A stretch of 64,000 bases of DNA from Arenicola marina (Eukaryota; Annelida; Polychaeta; Arenicolidae): assembly GCA_964019135.1 (NCBI GenBank), contig OZ025248.1:30001670-30065669 (forward strand). The letters run 5' to 3'. Made by a program: the position numbers and the translations under genes. Shown here piece by piece: positions 20,126 to 32,331 of this stretch (positions within the stretch are counted from its first letter, which is position 1; the number at the start of each line of letters is the position of its first letter). A model generated the notes under the pieces. The model saw only the letters and a program-made list of their open reading frames with translations, was not told where the DNA came from and did not search any database.

Positions 20126-21095
20126 AGTGTGAGACTTGATCCAAGGAGCGGCTATCAGTGACCCCTGGCCCAGATCACCCCCTCTTAGCCCTCCCCCCTC
20201 CCCTCACCCTCCTATGACTTGATCCAAGGAGCGGCTTCCAGTGAACCCTGGCCCACATCACACGCTCTGACCCCTCCCCCCTCCCCTCACCCTTCTATTA
20301 GTTGATCCAAGGAGCAGCTTCCAGTGACGCCTGGCTCACATCACCCACTATGATCCCCCCCCCCCTCCCCTCACCCTCCTATGACTTGATCCAAGGAGCA
20401 GCTTCCAGTGACGCCTGGCCCACATCACACCCTCTGACCCCTCCCCCCTCCCCTCAGCCTTCTATGACTTGATCCAAGGAGCGGCTTTCAGTGACGCCTG
20501 GCCCACATCACACCTTCTGACCCCTCCCCCCTCCCCTCACCCTCCTATGACTTGATCCAAGGAGCGGCTGCCAGTGACCCCTGGCCCACATCACACCCTC
20601 TGACCCCTCCCCCCTCCCCTCACCCTTCTATGACTTGATCCAAGGAGCGGCTTCCAGTGACGCCTGGCCCACATCACACCCTCTGACCCCTCCCCCCTCC
20701 CCTCACCCTTCTATGACTTGATCCAAGGAGCGGCTTCCAGTGACGCCTGGCCCACATCACACCCTCTGACCCCTCCCCCCTCCCCTCACCCTCCTATGAC
20801 TTGATCCAAGGAGCGGCTGCCAGTGACGCCTGGCCCACATCACACCCTCTGACCCCTCCCCCCTCCCCTCACCCTTCTATGACTTGATCCAAGGAGCGGC
20901 TTCCAGTGACGCCTGGCCCACATCACACCCTCTGACCCCTCCCCCTTCCCCTCACCCTTCTATGCCTTGATACAAGGAGCGGCTGCCAGTGACCGCTGGC
21001 CCACATCACACCCTCTGACCCCTCCCCCCTCTCCTCACTCTCCTATGACTTGATCCAAGGAGCGGCTTCCAGTGACGCCTGGCTCACATCACACG
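20126..21095. repeat. Minisatellite, 83-bp unit, ~12 copies
   Basis: Copies of TGACTTGATCCAAGGAGCGG followed by CAGTGACGCCTGGCCCACATC and a C-rich block; landmarks at 20221, 20304 and 20388 give an 83-84 bp period. Each unit contains four or more C-runs (CCCCTCCCCCCTCCCCTCAC), so the minus strand has a G-quadruplex-type motif in every unit. Confidence 0.96.
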
Positions 21096-22393
21096 CTCTG
21101 ACAACTCTAACCCCCGCCTGTCCCTTTAGTGGTGACCAGGTGGTGAGTCAACCCCCAGCCTTTATCACTTTCCATCACCCTCATCTCAAGCGGCATCTAG
21201 CCGTACACAGGTGGCGGGTCCACCACACGCCCTCTCATGCCCCCCCCCCCCCCCTCCTCCCCCTCCCGCCCTGCCACCAGCACACCCTCTGGCCACCCTC
21301 CCCCAGCACACCCTCTGGCCACCCTCCCCCAGCCGTCGTCTGTAGCGGTTCCTTGACCCGCTGGCCACTCTCCCCCTGGCTGTCCCTTGTAGCGGTACCC
21401 TCACCCTCCGGCCACCCTCCCCCTGTAGTCTGTACCCAGGTGGCGTCGCGCCGACCCTGGTTGCTTGTTAGACACTCCCCAAGCCAACGTTTATGACAGG
21501 GATGACACTTGGGTGCTTGGGTCGGCGTGAAGATATCAGGTCAAAGCCATCTTTTACTTTCCGCCGGCCAACTCAGCCACTTCTGGCACATCGTGCCCCC
21601 ACCGCACGCCTCCCCTTCACCCCCCCCCCCCCCACCCCCTCCTTCCCTCCTCTCCTCCCCTCCCCAGACACACCATCGCCCCCGTCACCGCCACAGAGCC
21701 CTACCCCACCCACCCCTGCCCCGGAGTCCATGACCCTCACTTGTCACCACACGATGAACGCGTCGGAAGTGCAATAAACGAGGCAAACCCAGCGGCGCCA
21801 GCTGCCGCAGAACAGACCCAAGAAGCGACGGAAGCCCGTTGGGAGGTGAGAATCAGAGTAAAGAGGTGGCCGCGAATTGGCTAATAAACTAGGTAAATAC
21901 CGCCTGATGCACGGCGAATTATCTGAATCACTGGTCCCGGGGGCTTAGTGCGATTCTCCTGCCGATGGGGCGGACTGCCGTCGGATTAGACCCGTGACAT
22001 CTAATTTAGCCTTGGAGATAATATGGCGGTCACCCCCTAGCCCCCCACCCCCTCCCACCCCCACCCCTCCCCCGGAGAGACTGGTTATGGACTGCTTATG
22101 GGAACTACCCCCAGATCCCACCATGAGATATACGCTAATCCAGAGAGCAGGGGACCGGGGGGAACCCCCAGACCCGTAAATATCGTTGATCGGGGGTGTT
22201 CACCTCCGCCCCCCCCCCCGCAAGGTTCAAGATCAACTACCCTCTCCACCCTCCCTAACTGCCCGACGTTCTACAGTAGGGCGGATCCATCGCCTTGGGG
22301 TGGGGTGTTGGGTGGAGGACGGGAGGGTAGGGAGAGTGGTGGATGTTTATTCGGGTCCATAATCGGCATCAACAACGTAGTGGAGGTGTAAAC
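21096..22393. other. C-rich unique region with poly-C runs
   Basis: Holds poly-C runs near 21240-21253, 21620-21632 and 22210-22220, and a two-copy ~26-bp duplication at ~21279-21331 (CACCCTCTGGCCACCCTCC). Pro-rich ORFs (for example 21050-21496) reflect base composition. No recognised gene. Confidence 0.5.
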
Positions 22394-23988
22394 GCTACAG
22401 GAGGCAGGGCGAAGATCAGGGAGAGTCATTCAGTGCAGGGCATGAGCGGGCAGAGCAAGCTGGCGCAGGAAAGGTAAGGCAGTGCAAGACTATGCAGGAG
22501 GCTACAGAAGGCAGGGCAAAGATCAGGGAGAGTAATTCAGTGCAGAGCATGAGCGGACAGGGCAAGCTGGCGCAGGAAAGGTAAGGCAGTGCAAGACGAT
22601 GCAGGAGGCTACATAAGGCAGGGCAAAGATCAGGGAGAGTAATTCAGTGCAGAGCATGAGCGGACAGGGCAAGCTGGCCCAGGAAAGGTAAGGCAGTGCA
22701 AGACTATGCAGGAGGCTACAGGAGGCAGGGCGAAGATCAGGGAGAGTAATTCAGTGCAGAGCATGAGCGGACAGGGCAAGCTGGCCCAGGAAAGGTAAGG
22801 CAGTGCAAGACTATGCAGGAGGCTACAGGAGGCAGGGCGAAGATCAGGGAGAGTAATTCAGTGCAGAGCATGAGCGGACAGGGCAAGCTGGCCCAGGAAA
22901 GGTAAGGCAGTGCAAGACTATGCAGGAGGCTACGGGAGGCAGGGCGAAGATCAGGGAGAGTAATTCAGTGCAGAGCATGAGCGGACAGGGCAAGCTGGCG
23001 CAGGAAAGGTAAGGCAGTGCAAGACGATGCAGGAGGCTACGGGAGGCAGGGCGAAGATCAGGGAGAGTAATTCAGTGCAGAGCATGAGCGGACAGGGCAA
23101 GCTGGCCCAGGAAAGGTAAGGCAGTGCAAGACTATGCAGGAGGCTACAGGAGGCAGGGCGAAGATCAGGGAGAGTAATTCAGTGCAGAGCATGAGCGGAC
23201 AGGGCAAGCTGGCCCAGGAAAGGTAAGGCAGTGCAAGACTATGCAGGAGGCTACGGGAGGCAGGGCGAAGATCAGGGAGAGTAATTCAGTGCAGAGCATG
23301 AGCGGACAGGGCAAGCTGGCGCAGGAAAGGTAAGGCAGTGCAAGACGATGCAGGAGGCTACATAAGGCAGGGCAAAGATCAGGGAGAGTAATTCAGTGCA
23401 GAGCATGAGCGGACAGGGCAAGCTGGCCCAGGAGAGGTAAGGCAGTGCAAGACTATGCAGGAGGCTACAGGAGGCAGGGCGAAGATCAGGGAGAGTAATT
23501 CAGTGCAGAGCATGAGCGGACAGGGCAAGCTGGCCCAGGAAAGGTAAGGCAGTGCAAGACTATGCAGGAGGCTACGGGAGGCAGGGCGAAGATCAGGGAG
23601 AGTAATTCAGTGCAGAGCATGAGCGGACAGGGCAAGCTGGCGTAGGAAAGGTAAGGCAGTGCAAGACGATGCAGGAGGCTACAGAAGGCAGGGCGAAGAT
23701 CAGGGAGAGTCATTCAGTGCAGGGCATGAGCGGGCAGGGCAAGCTGGCGCAGGAAAGGTAAGGCAGTGCAAGACGATGCAGGAGGCTACATAAGGCAGGG
23801 CAAAGATCAGGGAGAGTAATTCAGTGCAGGGCATGAGCGGGCAGGGCAAGCTGGCGCAGGAAAGGTAAGGCAGTGCAAGACGATGCAGGAAGCTACATAA
23901 GGCAGGGCGAAGATCAGGGAGAGTCATTCAGTGCAGGGCATGAGCGGGCAGGGCAAGCTGGCGTAGGAAAGGTAAGGCAGTGCAAAAC
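22394..23988. repeat. Minisatellite, 107-bp unit, ~15 copies
   Basis: Units begin GCTACAGGAGGCAGGGCGAA and include GAGAGTAATTCAGTGCAGAG and GACAGGGCAAGCTGG. Variant positions (GACTATG/GACGATG; GGCCCAGG/GGCGCAGG; CAGGAGG/CATAAGG) show mixed subfamilies with local runs and alternation. The plus strand is purine-rich. Minus-strand ORFs at 23486 and 23700 are the same repeat offset by 214 bp, two units. Confidence 0.96.
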
Positions 23989-24239
23989 AGTACCAGTGTG
24001 GACATTGACAGAGTGGGACGAAACGTAAGACAGCGAAGCACAAGAAATTGTAGGGCATTACAGTACCGGGTAAGACAACGAGGTAAGCATGCAGTACAAA
24101 GCAACAGAGTATTGGCAGGGCACAGTCCAGAGAAGGGCATTGCAGGGCTACACTGAGGGCAAGCTGTGATATTTACAATGCATGGTACGGTGGGGTATAT
24201 GCCAAGGCAAAGTATGTTAGACCAGTACAGTGAAAGCTA

Positions 24240-24965
24240 AGGCAGAATAACATTGTAATGGTAGGACAATGCAGTATATGGTAAGACGAGGTAGGACACG
24301 GTAGAACCAGACAAGGTAGCACAGGACATGGCAGTATATGGTAAGACAAGGCAGGGCAAGGTTGTAAAAGATAAGGCGGTATATGGTAAGACAAGGCAGG
24401 GCAAGGTTGTAAAAGATAAGGCAGTATAAGGTAAGACAAGACAGGGCAAGGTTGTAACAGATAAGGCAGAATATGGTAAGACAAGGCAGGGCAAGGTTGT
24501 AAAAGATAAGGCAGTATAAGGTAAGACAAGGCAGGGCAAGGTTGTAACAGATAAGGCAGTATATGGTAAGACAAGGCAGGGAAAGGTAGTTCAGGGCCAG
24601 GTAGTACCAGGCTAGGTTTTACCTGATTTCAGAGGAAGGCAGTAACTTATATGGTAATACAAGGCAGGACAAGGTTTAAAAGATAAGGCAGAATATGGTA
24701 AGACAAGGCAGGGCAAGGTAGTACCAGGCTAGGTTTTACCTGATTTCTGAGGAAGGCAATATATGGTAAGACAAGGTGGGGCAAGGTTGTAAAAGATAAG
24801 GCAGTATATGGTAAGACGAGGCAGGGCAAGGTTGTAAAAGATAAGGCAGTATGGGGTAAGACAAGGCAGGGCAAGGTAGTTCAGGGCCAGGTAGTACCAG
24901 GCTAGGTTTTACCTGATTTCAGAGGAAGGCAGTATATGGTAAGACAAGGTGGGGCAAGGTAGTAC
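24240..24965. repeat. Minisatellite, ~45-bp unit
   Basis: Units of GTATATGGTAAGACAAGGCA plus GGGCAAGGTTGTAAAAGATAA. Some are interrupted by a longer block (GTAGTACCAGGCTAGGTTTT) at about 24600, 24720 and 24890. Because 45 is divisible by three, the minus strand shows a repeating 15-residue LPCLVLPYTALSFTT frame, which is an artefact. The 24000-24240 stretch is a degenerate lead-in sharing AAGGCA/GGCAAG words with the 107-bp array. Confidence 0.93.
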
Positions 24966-25761
24966 AAGACCAGGAATCGGCCAGCCAGAACAGATTAGCA
25001 CTGAACGGAGCAAGTCGGGGTCACTAAGAACAGTAACCCTTTCCCCCTCCACCCTCCCCATCCACCTTCCACCACCCTCTCCCCTCCCCCTCCACCACCG
25101 GCGGTGTTATTTGTCCAGCCATTAGGTCACGCCCCAGTGCCCGATTACCCCGCGGGCACCTCCAGGTGTCCTCGGTCGAGTCGGCTCCACGGCAACGTGT
25201 ACCTCATCTCAGAGAGAGGGAGAAGCTCTTCCAGGTCCCAGCAGTCGTTGACAAGTCAATGTTAAAGGCAAATGGCGCGAGAGAGATACGATCATGGTGA
25301 ACCCGAGTGGGGCAGGCGGCCAGATGTACCAGCCAACCAGCATGCCAGCAACAGTAGCCGCTTGGGGGCGCCACTAGTCATCGTGACGCTTGGGTCGTTG
25401 TCCCCCTGCCGACTCGGCCGGCGGAGCAGCACGCGTTGACAGCCACGAGTGGGGTATAATTAACAGGTGAAACATCTATAACAACAACATGTTTTCACGC
25501 GGTTTCATGCAACTTGAAACCCGCCACGGTTACGCGCACTTATACAATCTTTGGTTCTTAACGACTCCATCATGTTTTTGGTGTCATCTATTATTGAGCA
25601 GGAAATCGTAGCAATGAGAGCCACATGACATGACACATGCAGGCCGGATGGAACCGAATATTGCCCAAGTCAAAACCTATTTATTAAAGGGGGAATTGCG
25701 CCCCCAAGATTGCGTGAGAGAACATTTTTCAAGCGTCTGACCCCAAATGACTTCATTCAAT
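24966..25761. other. Unique region, no gene recognised
   Basis: Ordinary complexity with a C-rich patch near 25040-25100. No recognised ORF or RNA. Confidence 0.45.
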
Positions 25762-25827
25762 AAAGGCTGTGAATGAGGAATAATAGGCGCACTTAAAGGC
25801 TGTGAATGAGGAATAATAGGCGCTCTT
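25762..25827. repeat. Two tandem copies of a 33-bp sequence
   Basis: AAAGGCTGTGAATGAGGAAT... runs twice (25762-25794, 25795-25827; one mismatch, CACTT/CTCTT). A third copy lies in direct orientation at 27203-27235, on the other side of the TTAA-bounded element. Confidence 0.9.
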
Positions 25828-27204
25828 AAAGTCCATCTATTGGGGGGGTATTTGTTTCTAAACCACTTTCAAATATACATTTCTCAGTGGTTACTAAAGC
25901 CATTTATCAGATGCAATTATTTTACAATGTCTCTTATGCCATAAATATTAATATCACCAAAATAAACTCAAGCAGCAAACGATCCATTTGCAAACCCCCG
26001 CCCAGAGTAGAGATTTGTGACGTCACAAGATGAACCGGTTTGAGTGCGCCTCGCTCGCTTCGACTGCCCGCGGTGTTTGAATGTAGCCTACGTGCGGAAG
26101 GGAAGCTCAAATGTTTATTTCGGTTAAAATTAACTCATGATGAATATTTGCCACATGTAGATGTAGATAGACCTAGATCTATTACATTAGAGGTGTGTGA
26201 ATGTTGGTTAGCGCAACATTCGTGACACTGACACTGACAGAAAACAAACAGATGCAGTGGCCACCGCCTGCCAGTGTGTTGCCAGCCTACGTTTCTTCCC
26301 AAAAATGAAAAGGGTGGGCTAGTCTACAGTAGTGGACGGGCCGTCGCAGGGATGTCCGTCGAATCGTAGACATAGAATCTAGATCCAGGGTTAAATGAAA
26401 TGTATGTACTAAAAGAAGTTGTTCATGCACATCAGAACTTGACAGAACGGAGGGAGGGCGACATTTATCGGCCTAGCATAAAACACACACCCAGCGCACA
26501 TCTCGTAATACTCTTCATCGCGTACTTTTTATAGTAATACTTGTGGACACCCAAACGTTATGGTGTCCAGTTGGGACAAACAACTAAGTAGCTTTTCACT
26601 AATGTGTCTGCTGGTCGCCGAATTAATACTTTATATGATTACAAGGCATATTTGCAGGTTTTTGATCTAGATCCCATGATATAATAAGCCTCACTTTTTA
26701 TGAATGAAGCGTTCGCACCTCTCCCGAAAATACTGTTTTGCGTAGGGCGTTTCGAGGTTTTCAACGTTTACAGTCCCTTAGGCTTAGCAATCTGTCTTCA
26801 TTCGAGGTGGCTCGAAGCGATACGTACGGCGGCAGAATACATGCTCCGGTTGCCTGAATCCTCCACTTCTTCTTTCTCACCCTCACTATCATTAATTCCA
26901 AATAATCGTGCGCGTATCGCTGCATCCCGATCGATGCGGAAGGACGCTGACCATCCTATAGACGCCATGCTCAAAGACGCGTTTACAATATTGCGCAACA
27001 AAACCGGTTCATCTTGTGACGTCACGAATCAATGAAAAAAATGCCCCTGTCTAGCTTCTACTTTTTTGCGTAGGTATGTGATAAAATGGCTAATATTGTT
27101 AATATTTATGGTGAATAAATTCCGTGCGTATGGAATTTCGTTAATATAGTGCAAATGGATCAAATATATGCAAAGTAACATAGGACATAAGAGATGGACT
27201 TTAA
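25826..27204. mobile_element. Putative TTAA-flanked inverted-repeat DNA element (non-autonomous)
   Basis: TTAA at 25826 and 27201 bracket a segment whose ends are AGTCCATCT and its exact inverse AGATGGACT. Further in, a perfect 24-25-bp inverted repeat containing GTGACGTCACAAGATGAACC occurs at 26018-26041 and in reverse at 27002-27026, nearly the same distance (about 188 and 175 bp) from each end. TTAA target duplications are used by piggyBac and some Sola elements. The short termini do not match the piggyBac consensus I know, so the superfamily is open. No transposase is visible; ORFs at 26700-27035 (+) and 26798-27025 (-) have no recognised domain. Confidence 0.55.
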
Positions 27205-27235
27205 AGGCTGTGAATGAGGAATAATAGGCGCACTT
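27203..27235. repeat. Third copy of the 33-bp sequence
   Basis: Same orientation as 25762-25827, directly abutting the right TTAA of the inverted-repeat element. Confidence 0.88.
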
Positions 27236-29460
27236 ATTCCCTCAATTCATCCTCCGTTCTTTGCATGTATATGAAATACCTGACATCATTCACGAAGGAG
27301 AACATGGTTGGAGTCATCGTTCGCACTGGATAACCCATTGGATCCACAGAATACACAAATCAAACACAGATTTTCGTCAATTTTCGGCCCATCCTGCGTT
27401 ACACCTCGTTCGCACCCGATTTAGTCTTGCTGACAAATGGCTCTCGACAGTCCATACAAGATTCTTTGATCTTCGCCCACCATTCCATCGCTCGCTGCGC
27501 TATCTGCGCCGGGCTTAGCTCCATGGTTAAACCTGTCACGTAACATGTATAATAACTGTAGCTAACAAATAAGGCTTCGGCAGATCTCAATTCATGCAAA
27601 TTAATTACAACAGAGTGGACACATGTATATCTCTTTAGTATCCATTTCTGTCTGGTGATGAGGAACAGACATAATGCCTGGGGGTGAAAGGCCCAGGATA
27701 AAGTGGGTGTTTTGTCCCAGTAGATTACATCAAGCATGTCTGCTGTGTCGTTCATCGCATTGTGTATTATCGCCGAGGTATCATAGTAGCTGACAGTTTG
27801 CTGTGGTCGTCACTGTACCAGTTACCAAAACTGAAATGCAACAAATGTGCATTCGCGATCCAAACAATGTCCAGAAAAATTTACTCTGGAGAGCCAATTT
27901 GGTGCGGGGAAATCATTTTGCCATCTGTATAAACCGAAGAAAAAAAGGGTGCACTGCACAGGTTTCCGACATACGACCTAATATTACCGTCTGCGAAGAT
28001 GGTGGCTCCACCTATCCAGCTATAAGAGCTTATTGCTATGGTGACCGAGTGCGTTTTTCATCTCTCACGAACAGACAACAAGAAGTGAAAATTGAATTGT
28101 GTTTTCAGATTCGTTTTTATTTCTAGCTTATCTTCTCGCGAAAAAGCAATTTTCATTTTAATTTATTTGTAATCGCATTTTCGTTTTTAAATTCATTTTC
28201 AAATTCGTTATTGCCACGCTTTTTTTTTAAATTCCTTTTTTTTTCCTTATTTTACGAAAATAAATAAATTGTATCATATCACTACGCTAATCTTACGCTA
28301 AACCATTTCACATAATATAATCCATAAATTGTCCAGCCAACAAACCTGAAATATAAGGCTGTTATCATTAGCGTTATTCTACTTTGTTATTAATCGAACT
28401 AATCTGTATGCTAATGATAGCGGACTAGTCCCCACGTTCACCAATGAAGTGATCACATACCATCAATCAGATTGCTCAGCGCACGATACGGGGGAGGTAC
28501 TTTGGTGGCCAACAGTAATAGAGGGAACTATTTGGTCCGAGACTCATTTCCTGGAGTAGGTGAAGGTGCACTTCAAGGGTGGCCGCTAGGCGGCGCTACT
28601 TGTTTACCTCGTGGAGGCCACCATCTGTGGTCACTTAGGTCGTGAGGGCATGGCAAAGTTCCTACTGGGGGTATAATAATGAAGTATAAGTAGAGATTGA
28701 AGCCAGCAGAGCACCAGGTAACCCTCCGACCCCCCCCCCACCCCCCACCCCTGTCTTCCCGATACAGAATGACACTTATTAAAGCCACTGACAGTCAAAA
28801 CGCGGAGCTCTCATACTGACGTTGGGAAAGCATTGCTTATAGCAAGGCGCGGGACAGTTTATATGATGGAGGGGTGGGGGGTGGCGAATAATGCGGGGGG
28901 CGGTAACCCTACTCTGGCCTTGCACACCCCATGCAGTGACCGAAGGGGAATAGACAAGTGGCACCAGAATCGGTCTCGCGCCCAGATAGTTCGCAGGGGA
29001 GTGGGGGGGTGGTCTGTATATCCTGCACCCCCTCTATGGATATGTCCCTGGATCTTGACCCGACACTCGGCGAATATACGCACTGTTACAGGCGGCGAAT
29101 CATGCAATTAACAATGCTCGCCCATATGCGGAAGTTATAGTGCGCATGCCTAGTCGTGGTTGACCCACGGACAACTTCACTAAATTGAACAAGGCGCCCA
29201 TCCTTCCTGCAATCTATAGAGACCCAGACACGGACCCCGGTACAGGAAGCGCGTCGCTTTAACCGAAATGGAGGCAGTCTCAGTGAAATACAAGTTTGAT
29301 CATCAATCATTATATTCAGCGCGAAAGAGAGGTCACCCAGTGGTTTTACTGTGTGCCGCGTTCGGCTACTGTCGAGTGTGGCCTGCCAGGCCACCCGGTG
29401 GGTGCTTCCAATCCCACCCGTGCTACTGTTTCTGTGTATGGGTCTTGGAGGAGGGGGGAG
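27236..29460. other. Unique region, no gene recognised
   Basis: Several short ORFs on both strands: 27399-27755 (-), 27803-28126 (+, 107 codons with six Cys), 28833-29111 (+). None shows a family I recognise, though any could be part of a spliced exon. C-rich run near 28730-28748. No RNA gene seen. Confidence 0.4.
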
Positions 29461-29665
29461 GGTCCAGTGTCCAGTGTCGATTTTTCAAAATTCTCATTGT
29501 CGAATGTCGATTTTGTCAAAATTCACAGTCTCGAATGTCGATTTTTCACGACCTTGCTTTCGCTTTTTGTCGTTTTTTTTCAAAAATCTGTGTCGATGTT
29601 GCCTTGTCAGATCCTCAGTGTCGGAATTTGGGGGTCAATGTCGAATGTCGATTTTTCAAATATGG
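29461..29665. repeat. Degenerate short repeats around TCGAATGTCGATTTTTCA
   Basis: The motif TGTCGATTTTTCAAA recurs at irregular 30-50-bp spacing (about 29476, 29508, 29536, 29648) with intervening T-rich sequence. It looks like a decayed tandem repeat. Confidence 0.5.
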
Positions 29666-29836
29666 CTGTGTCGCGTGTCGCTGTTTACCTCTTCCAGACT
29701 CCTCTTTGTGGAAGATCAAAAATATTATGTAATTCTTCTCAAAACAGTAAGGGGTATCTCCCTGAGACATGGATGCTCTCTTTATCTTGATGCTTTTGTC
29801 TCGATATGACCTACCAATCAGCGCGAAAGTTCCGTT

Positions 29837-29923
29837 ACCGGAAGTGAACGGCGGGAGGACGTACGTAGCACACCGCCGACAACCAGAACCTTCTCAGGTG
29901 CGCAACACAACTGCGCATGCGCA
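29837..29923. promoter_or_regulatory. Candidate promoter: ETS site plus NRF1 site
   Basis: ACCGGAAGTG at 29837-29846 is a consensus ETS/GABP site. TGCGCATGCGCA at 29912-29923 is a perfect palindromic NRF1 site. The pair, 65 bp apart in CpG-containing DNA, is typical of bidirectional housekeeping promoters in animals. No first exon is recognised on either side, so the call rests on motifs alone. Confidence 0.35.
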
Positions 29924-31364
29924 TGTCAAGGCGGGGTAATTTGCCGTTAATAGGGATGTCCGTCGCCCGGTAGAGTCTGCGCCACACCTACAGCGGGGCG
30001 CTTTGCCTGTTGACTGGCAGTGAAAGGCGTCAGTCGATCGGCAGGGCGTGTTGGGGACGCATCCTGCGGGCTGGCCATAGAGTTAATTGTCTAGGTATAG
30101 GCATCCCCCAAATGGGCCTAGCGTGATAACGACAATCGGTTATCACAGAGAAGCCAACTTAGATCAGCGGTAACTAGAGCCCTGTCGGTGTACCTCCCAC
30201 ATACCACCCACGTACCATCCCGTCAGGTTCCCTCATTTCTATTTAGCCCCCCCCCCCCCTCCCGCCATGCACTCTGGCTATTTCCAATTCTCTGTTGTTC
30301 ACCTCACCTGACCACTGCAGCCCCTCTCAATTAACCCCTCCTCCCACCTCCCCATCTACACCCCCCCGCACCCGGGGGGGGGGGGTCGGCTGCCTATACG
30401 GAGACATACCTTGATACCATGATCCCTGGCGTGACAGCTCAGTGGGTGAGGTTCCCCCGGATGCCCCAGAAGTCGCGTCCCCGGTGGGGGGAACAAAGAG
30501 ACACACCCCTCTCCCGCCCCCTTCCACCTCCCCTTCCCTACCCCCTCCCCCCCCCCCACCACATGACTGACCCTCTACCTGCCCACTGACCACGCAGCCT
30601 CTGGATAAGACTCAAAGGACCAGATTCCATGACACTCCTCATCTTCACTTCTCCCCATTCCAGAAACTCCCACTGCCCCACCCCCATCCCCTGTGTGCAC
30701 CCGCCTCCCTCCTTCCCCATTTAGCTGCCTCCCACTGCTGGCGGAAGTAATTGTGTCCTTCCCGGTGTCACGGTGTGCAATCATAGGGGGGTATCCTTGA
30801 ATTTACCCCCACCCCACCGTGTCACCGTCACCCACGACCACCAACCCCTCCCTCTTTCCTTAAATAGGTCTAGATATCTCTCTCCTTTCCAGGCATCCCC
30901 CCCCCCGCTCCCCCCCCCCACACACACCGTGACTTGGCGCGCCACGCCCTCTTAACCAATGAGAAACGAAGTACCGTGAGGGGGTTGTGACCGGAAGTCG
31001 TTTCCTTAAGCGACAGTGCCGTTACTTTTCATTGGCCGTCCATCAGATAAGTGTGTTTTCGGGTAGCCGTCGAACGACGTCAGTATCGGTTATTGTCGTC
31101 AGGTGGACACCTCTGTCTACGGCGTTCCCATTCCCTCTTGTCATCACAGCCATCACCGTTGTCATAATCACACTCCCATGCTGGCTCCCACTGGCCGCCC
31201 ACACACACTCGCCCACCCACCCTCGCCCACCCACACTGCTAAAATGTTCCATTGAACGACTTACCTTTTGTATATGGACTGTAAGGCTGGCCAGAGACAG
31301 AATTGGTAAAATGCCACATAAATAGACTGACCGTCATTAATATAATTCCGTTATGCCTCACATA
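29924..31364. other. Unique, C-rich region with poly-C runs
   Basis: Holds poly-C or poly-G runs near 30247-30259, 30361-30386, 30547-30558 and 30898-30919. The short Pro- or Gly-rich ORFs reflect composition. An inverted CCAAT-type word and a CCGGAAGT word near 30955-31000 could be promoter remnants, weakly supported. Confidence 0.4.
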
Positions 31365-31670
31365 TCCCTAGTATAGGGAACGCTATAGCCGATATATAGG
31401 TAATCCTAACCGATACATAGTATCTTAAATCGATATATACGAAATCCCAGCCAATATAATATATGAAAGTCTAACCAATGATATAGGGAATCCTAACCAA
31501 GATATATATGAAGTCCTAGCCACTATATTGGAATTTTATCCAAATATATACGAATTTTACCCAATATATAGGAATTCTACCCAGGATATACGTAATCCTA
31601 ACCGCTATCCAGGAATCCTAGCCAATGTATAGGGAATCCTAAACAATATTTAGGGAACCATAACCAATAC
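31365..31670. repeat. TATA-rich minisatellite, ~21-bp unit (left half)
   Basis: Diverged copies of AATCCTAACCAATATATAGG. The array stops where LINE sequence begins and resumes after it at 32332. Confidence 0.88.
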
Positions 31671-32331
31671 ATTTTACATTATTTCATTCATTCATCCTTT
31701 TACATTTTAATTACATGTGTGGCCTTTTTGTGATATGAAAAACATGCGTAAGAATGTAAAGATACAGGAGCGGACACTGAGATTTGTTTCCAATGATTTT
31801 AGATATATTTTTAGCATATACAGAGTTGAGGAAGAAAGCGGGTAGATCTTTGCTACATATTAAACGGTTGCGCGGTATAGCTTTAGAAGTTTACAAGAGT
31901 ATCAACAAGATTGGGCCCTGTTACCTCCATGACATGCATCATTTGAAGGAAAGCAATTACGTGTTAAAAAATGGACCAACTCTATGTATGCCACGCGTTA
32001 AGACAACAGCCTATGGCCAAAATTCAGTGAAGTATCAATGCAGCAAGGTATGGAATATGCTCAACAAAGAAACAGAGTTAATGAAATCTGCTAAGGAATT
32101 CAAAACAATGCTGTCAACCTCGGATGTGTTCATGTGTCACTGCACATTGTGCAACATAGCTAACGAGTAAGGTTTAAATATATGATAAAATAGTTGCTAT
32201 TTTTTCATTATCATATATACATTTATCACATCAACTCATGTCATTTTATCATTGTTGGTCAATAGCACTTATGCTAATGTTTATTGTTGACAATTATATA
32301 CTGACGTTAAACAAATCTTTATCTTATCTTA
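31671..32331 (+). mobile_element. 5'-truncated, decayed LINE fragment with (TTATC)n tail
   Basis: About 660 bp inserted inside the 21-bp array. Pieces of a LINE ORF2 C-terminal region are readable in more than one frame: SFIHP, then VWPFCDMKN, then KIQERTLRFVSNDF, then after a frameshift near 31830 AYTELRKKAGRSLLHIKRL through LEVYKSINKIGPCYLHD, ending at TAA 32168-32170. A 3' UTR follows and ends CTTTATCTTATCTTAT. The last ~75 bp match 5364-5453. It lacks the RT catalytic region and is non-functional. Confidence 0.88.
31784..32170 (+). pseudogene. LINE ORF2 C-terminal remnant
   Basis: A 129-codon frame whose homologous part starts at about AYTELRKKAGRS. Motifs EVYKSINKIGP.YL, TAYGQNSVKY and KVWNMLNKE are standard near the end of CR1/Jockey-type ORF2 proteins. 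The upstream homologous segment (IQERTLRFV) is in another frame. Apparent first residues before AYTEL are frame shadow. Confidence 0.85.
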
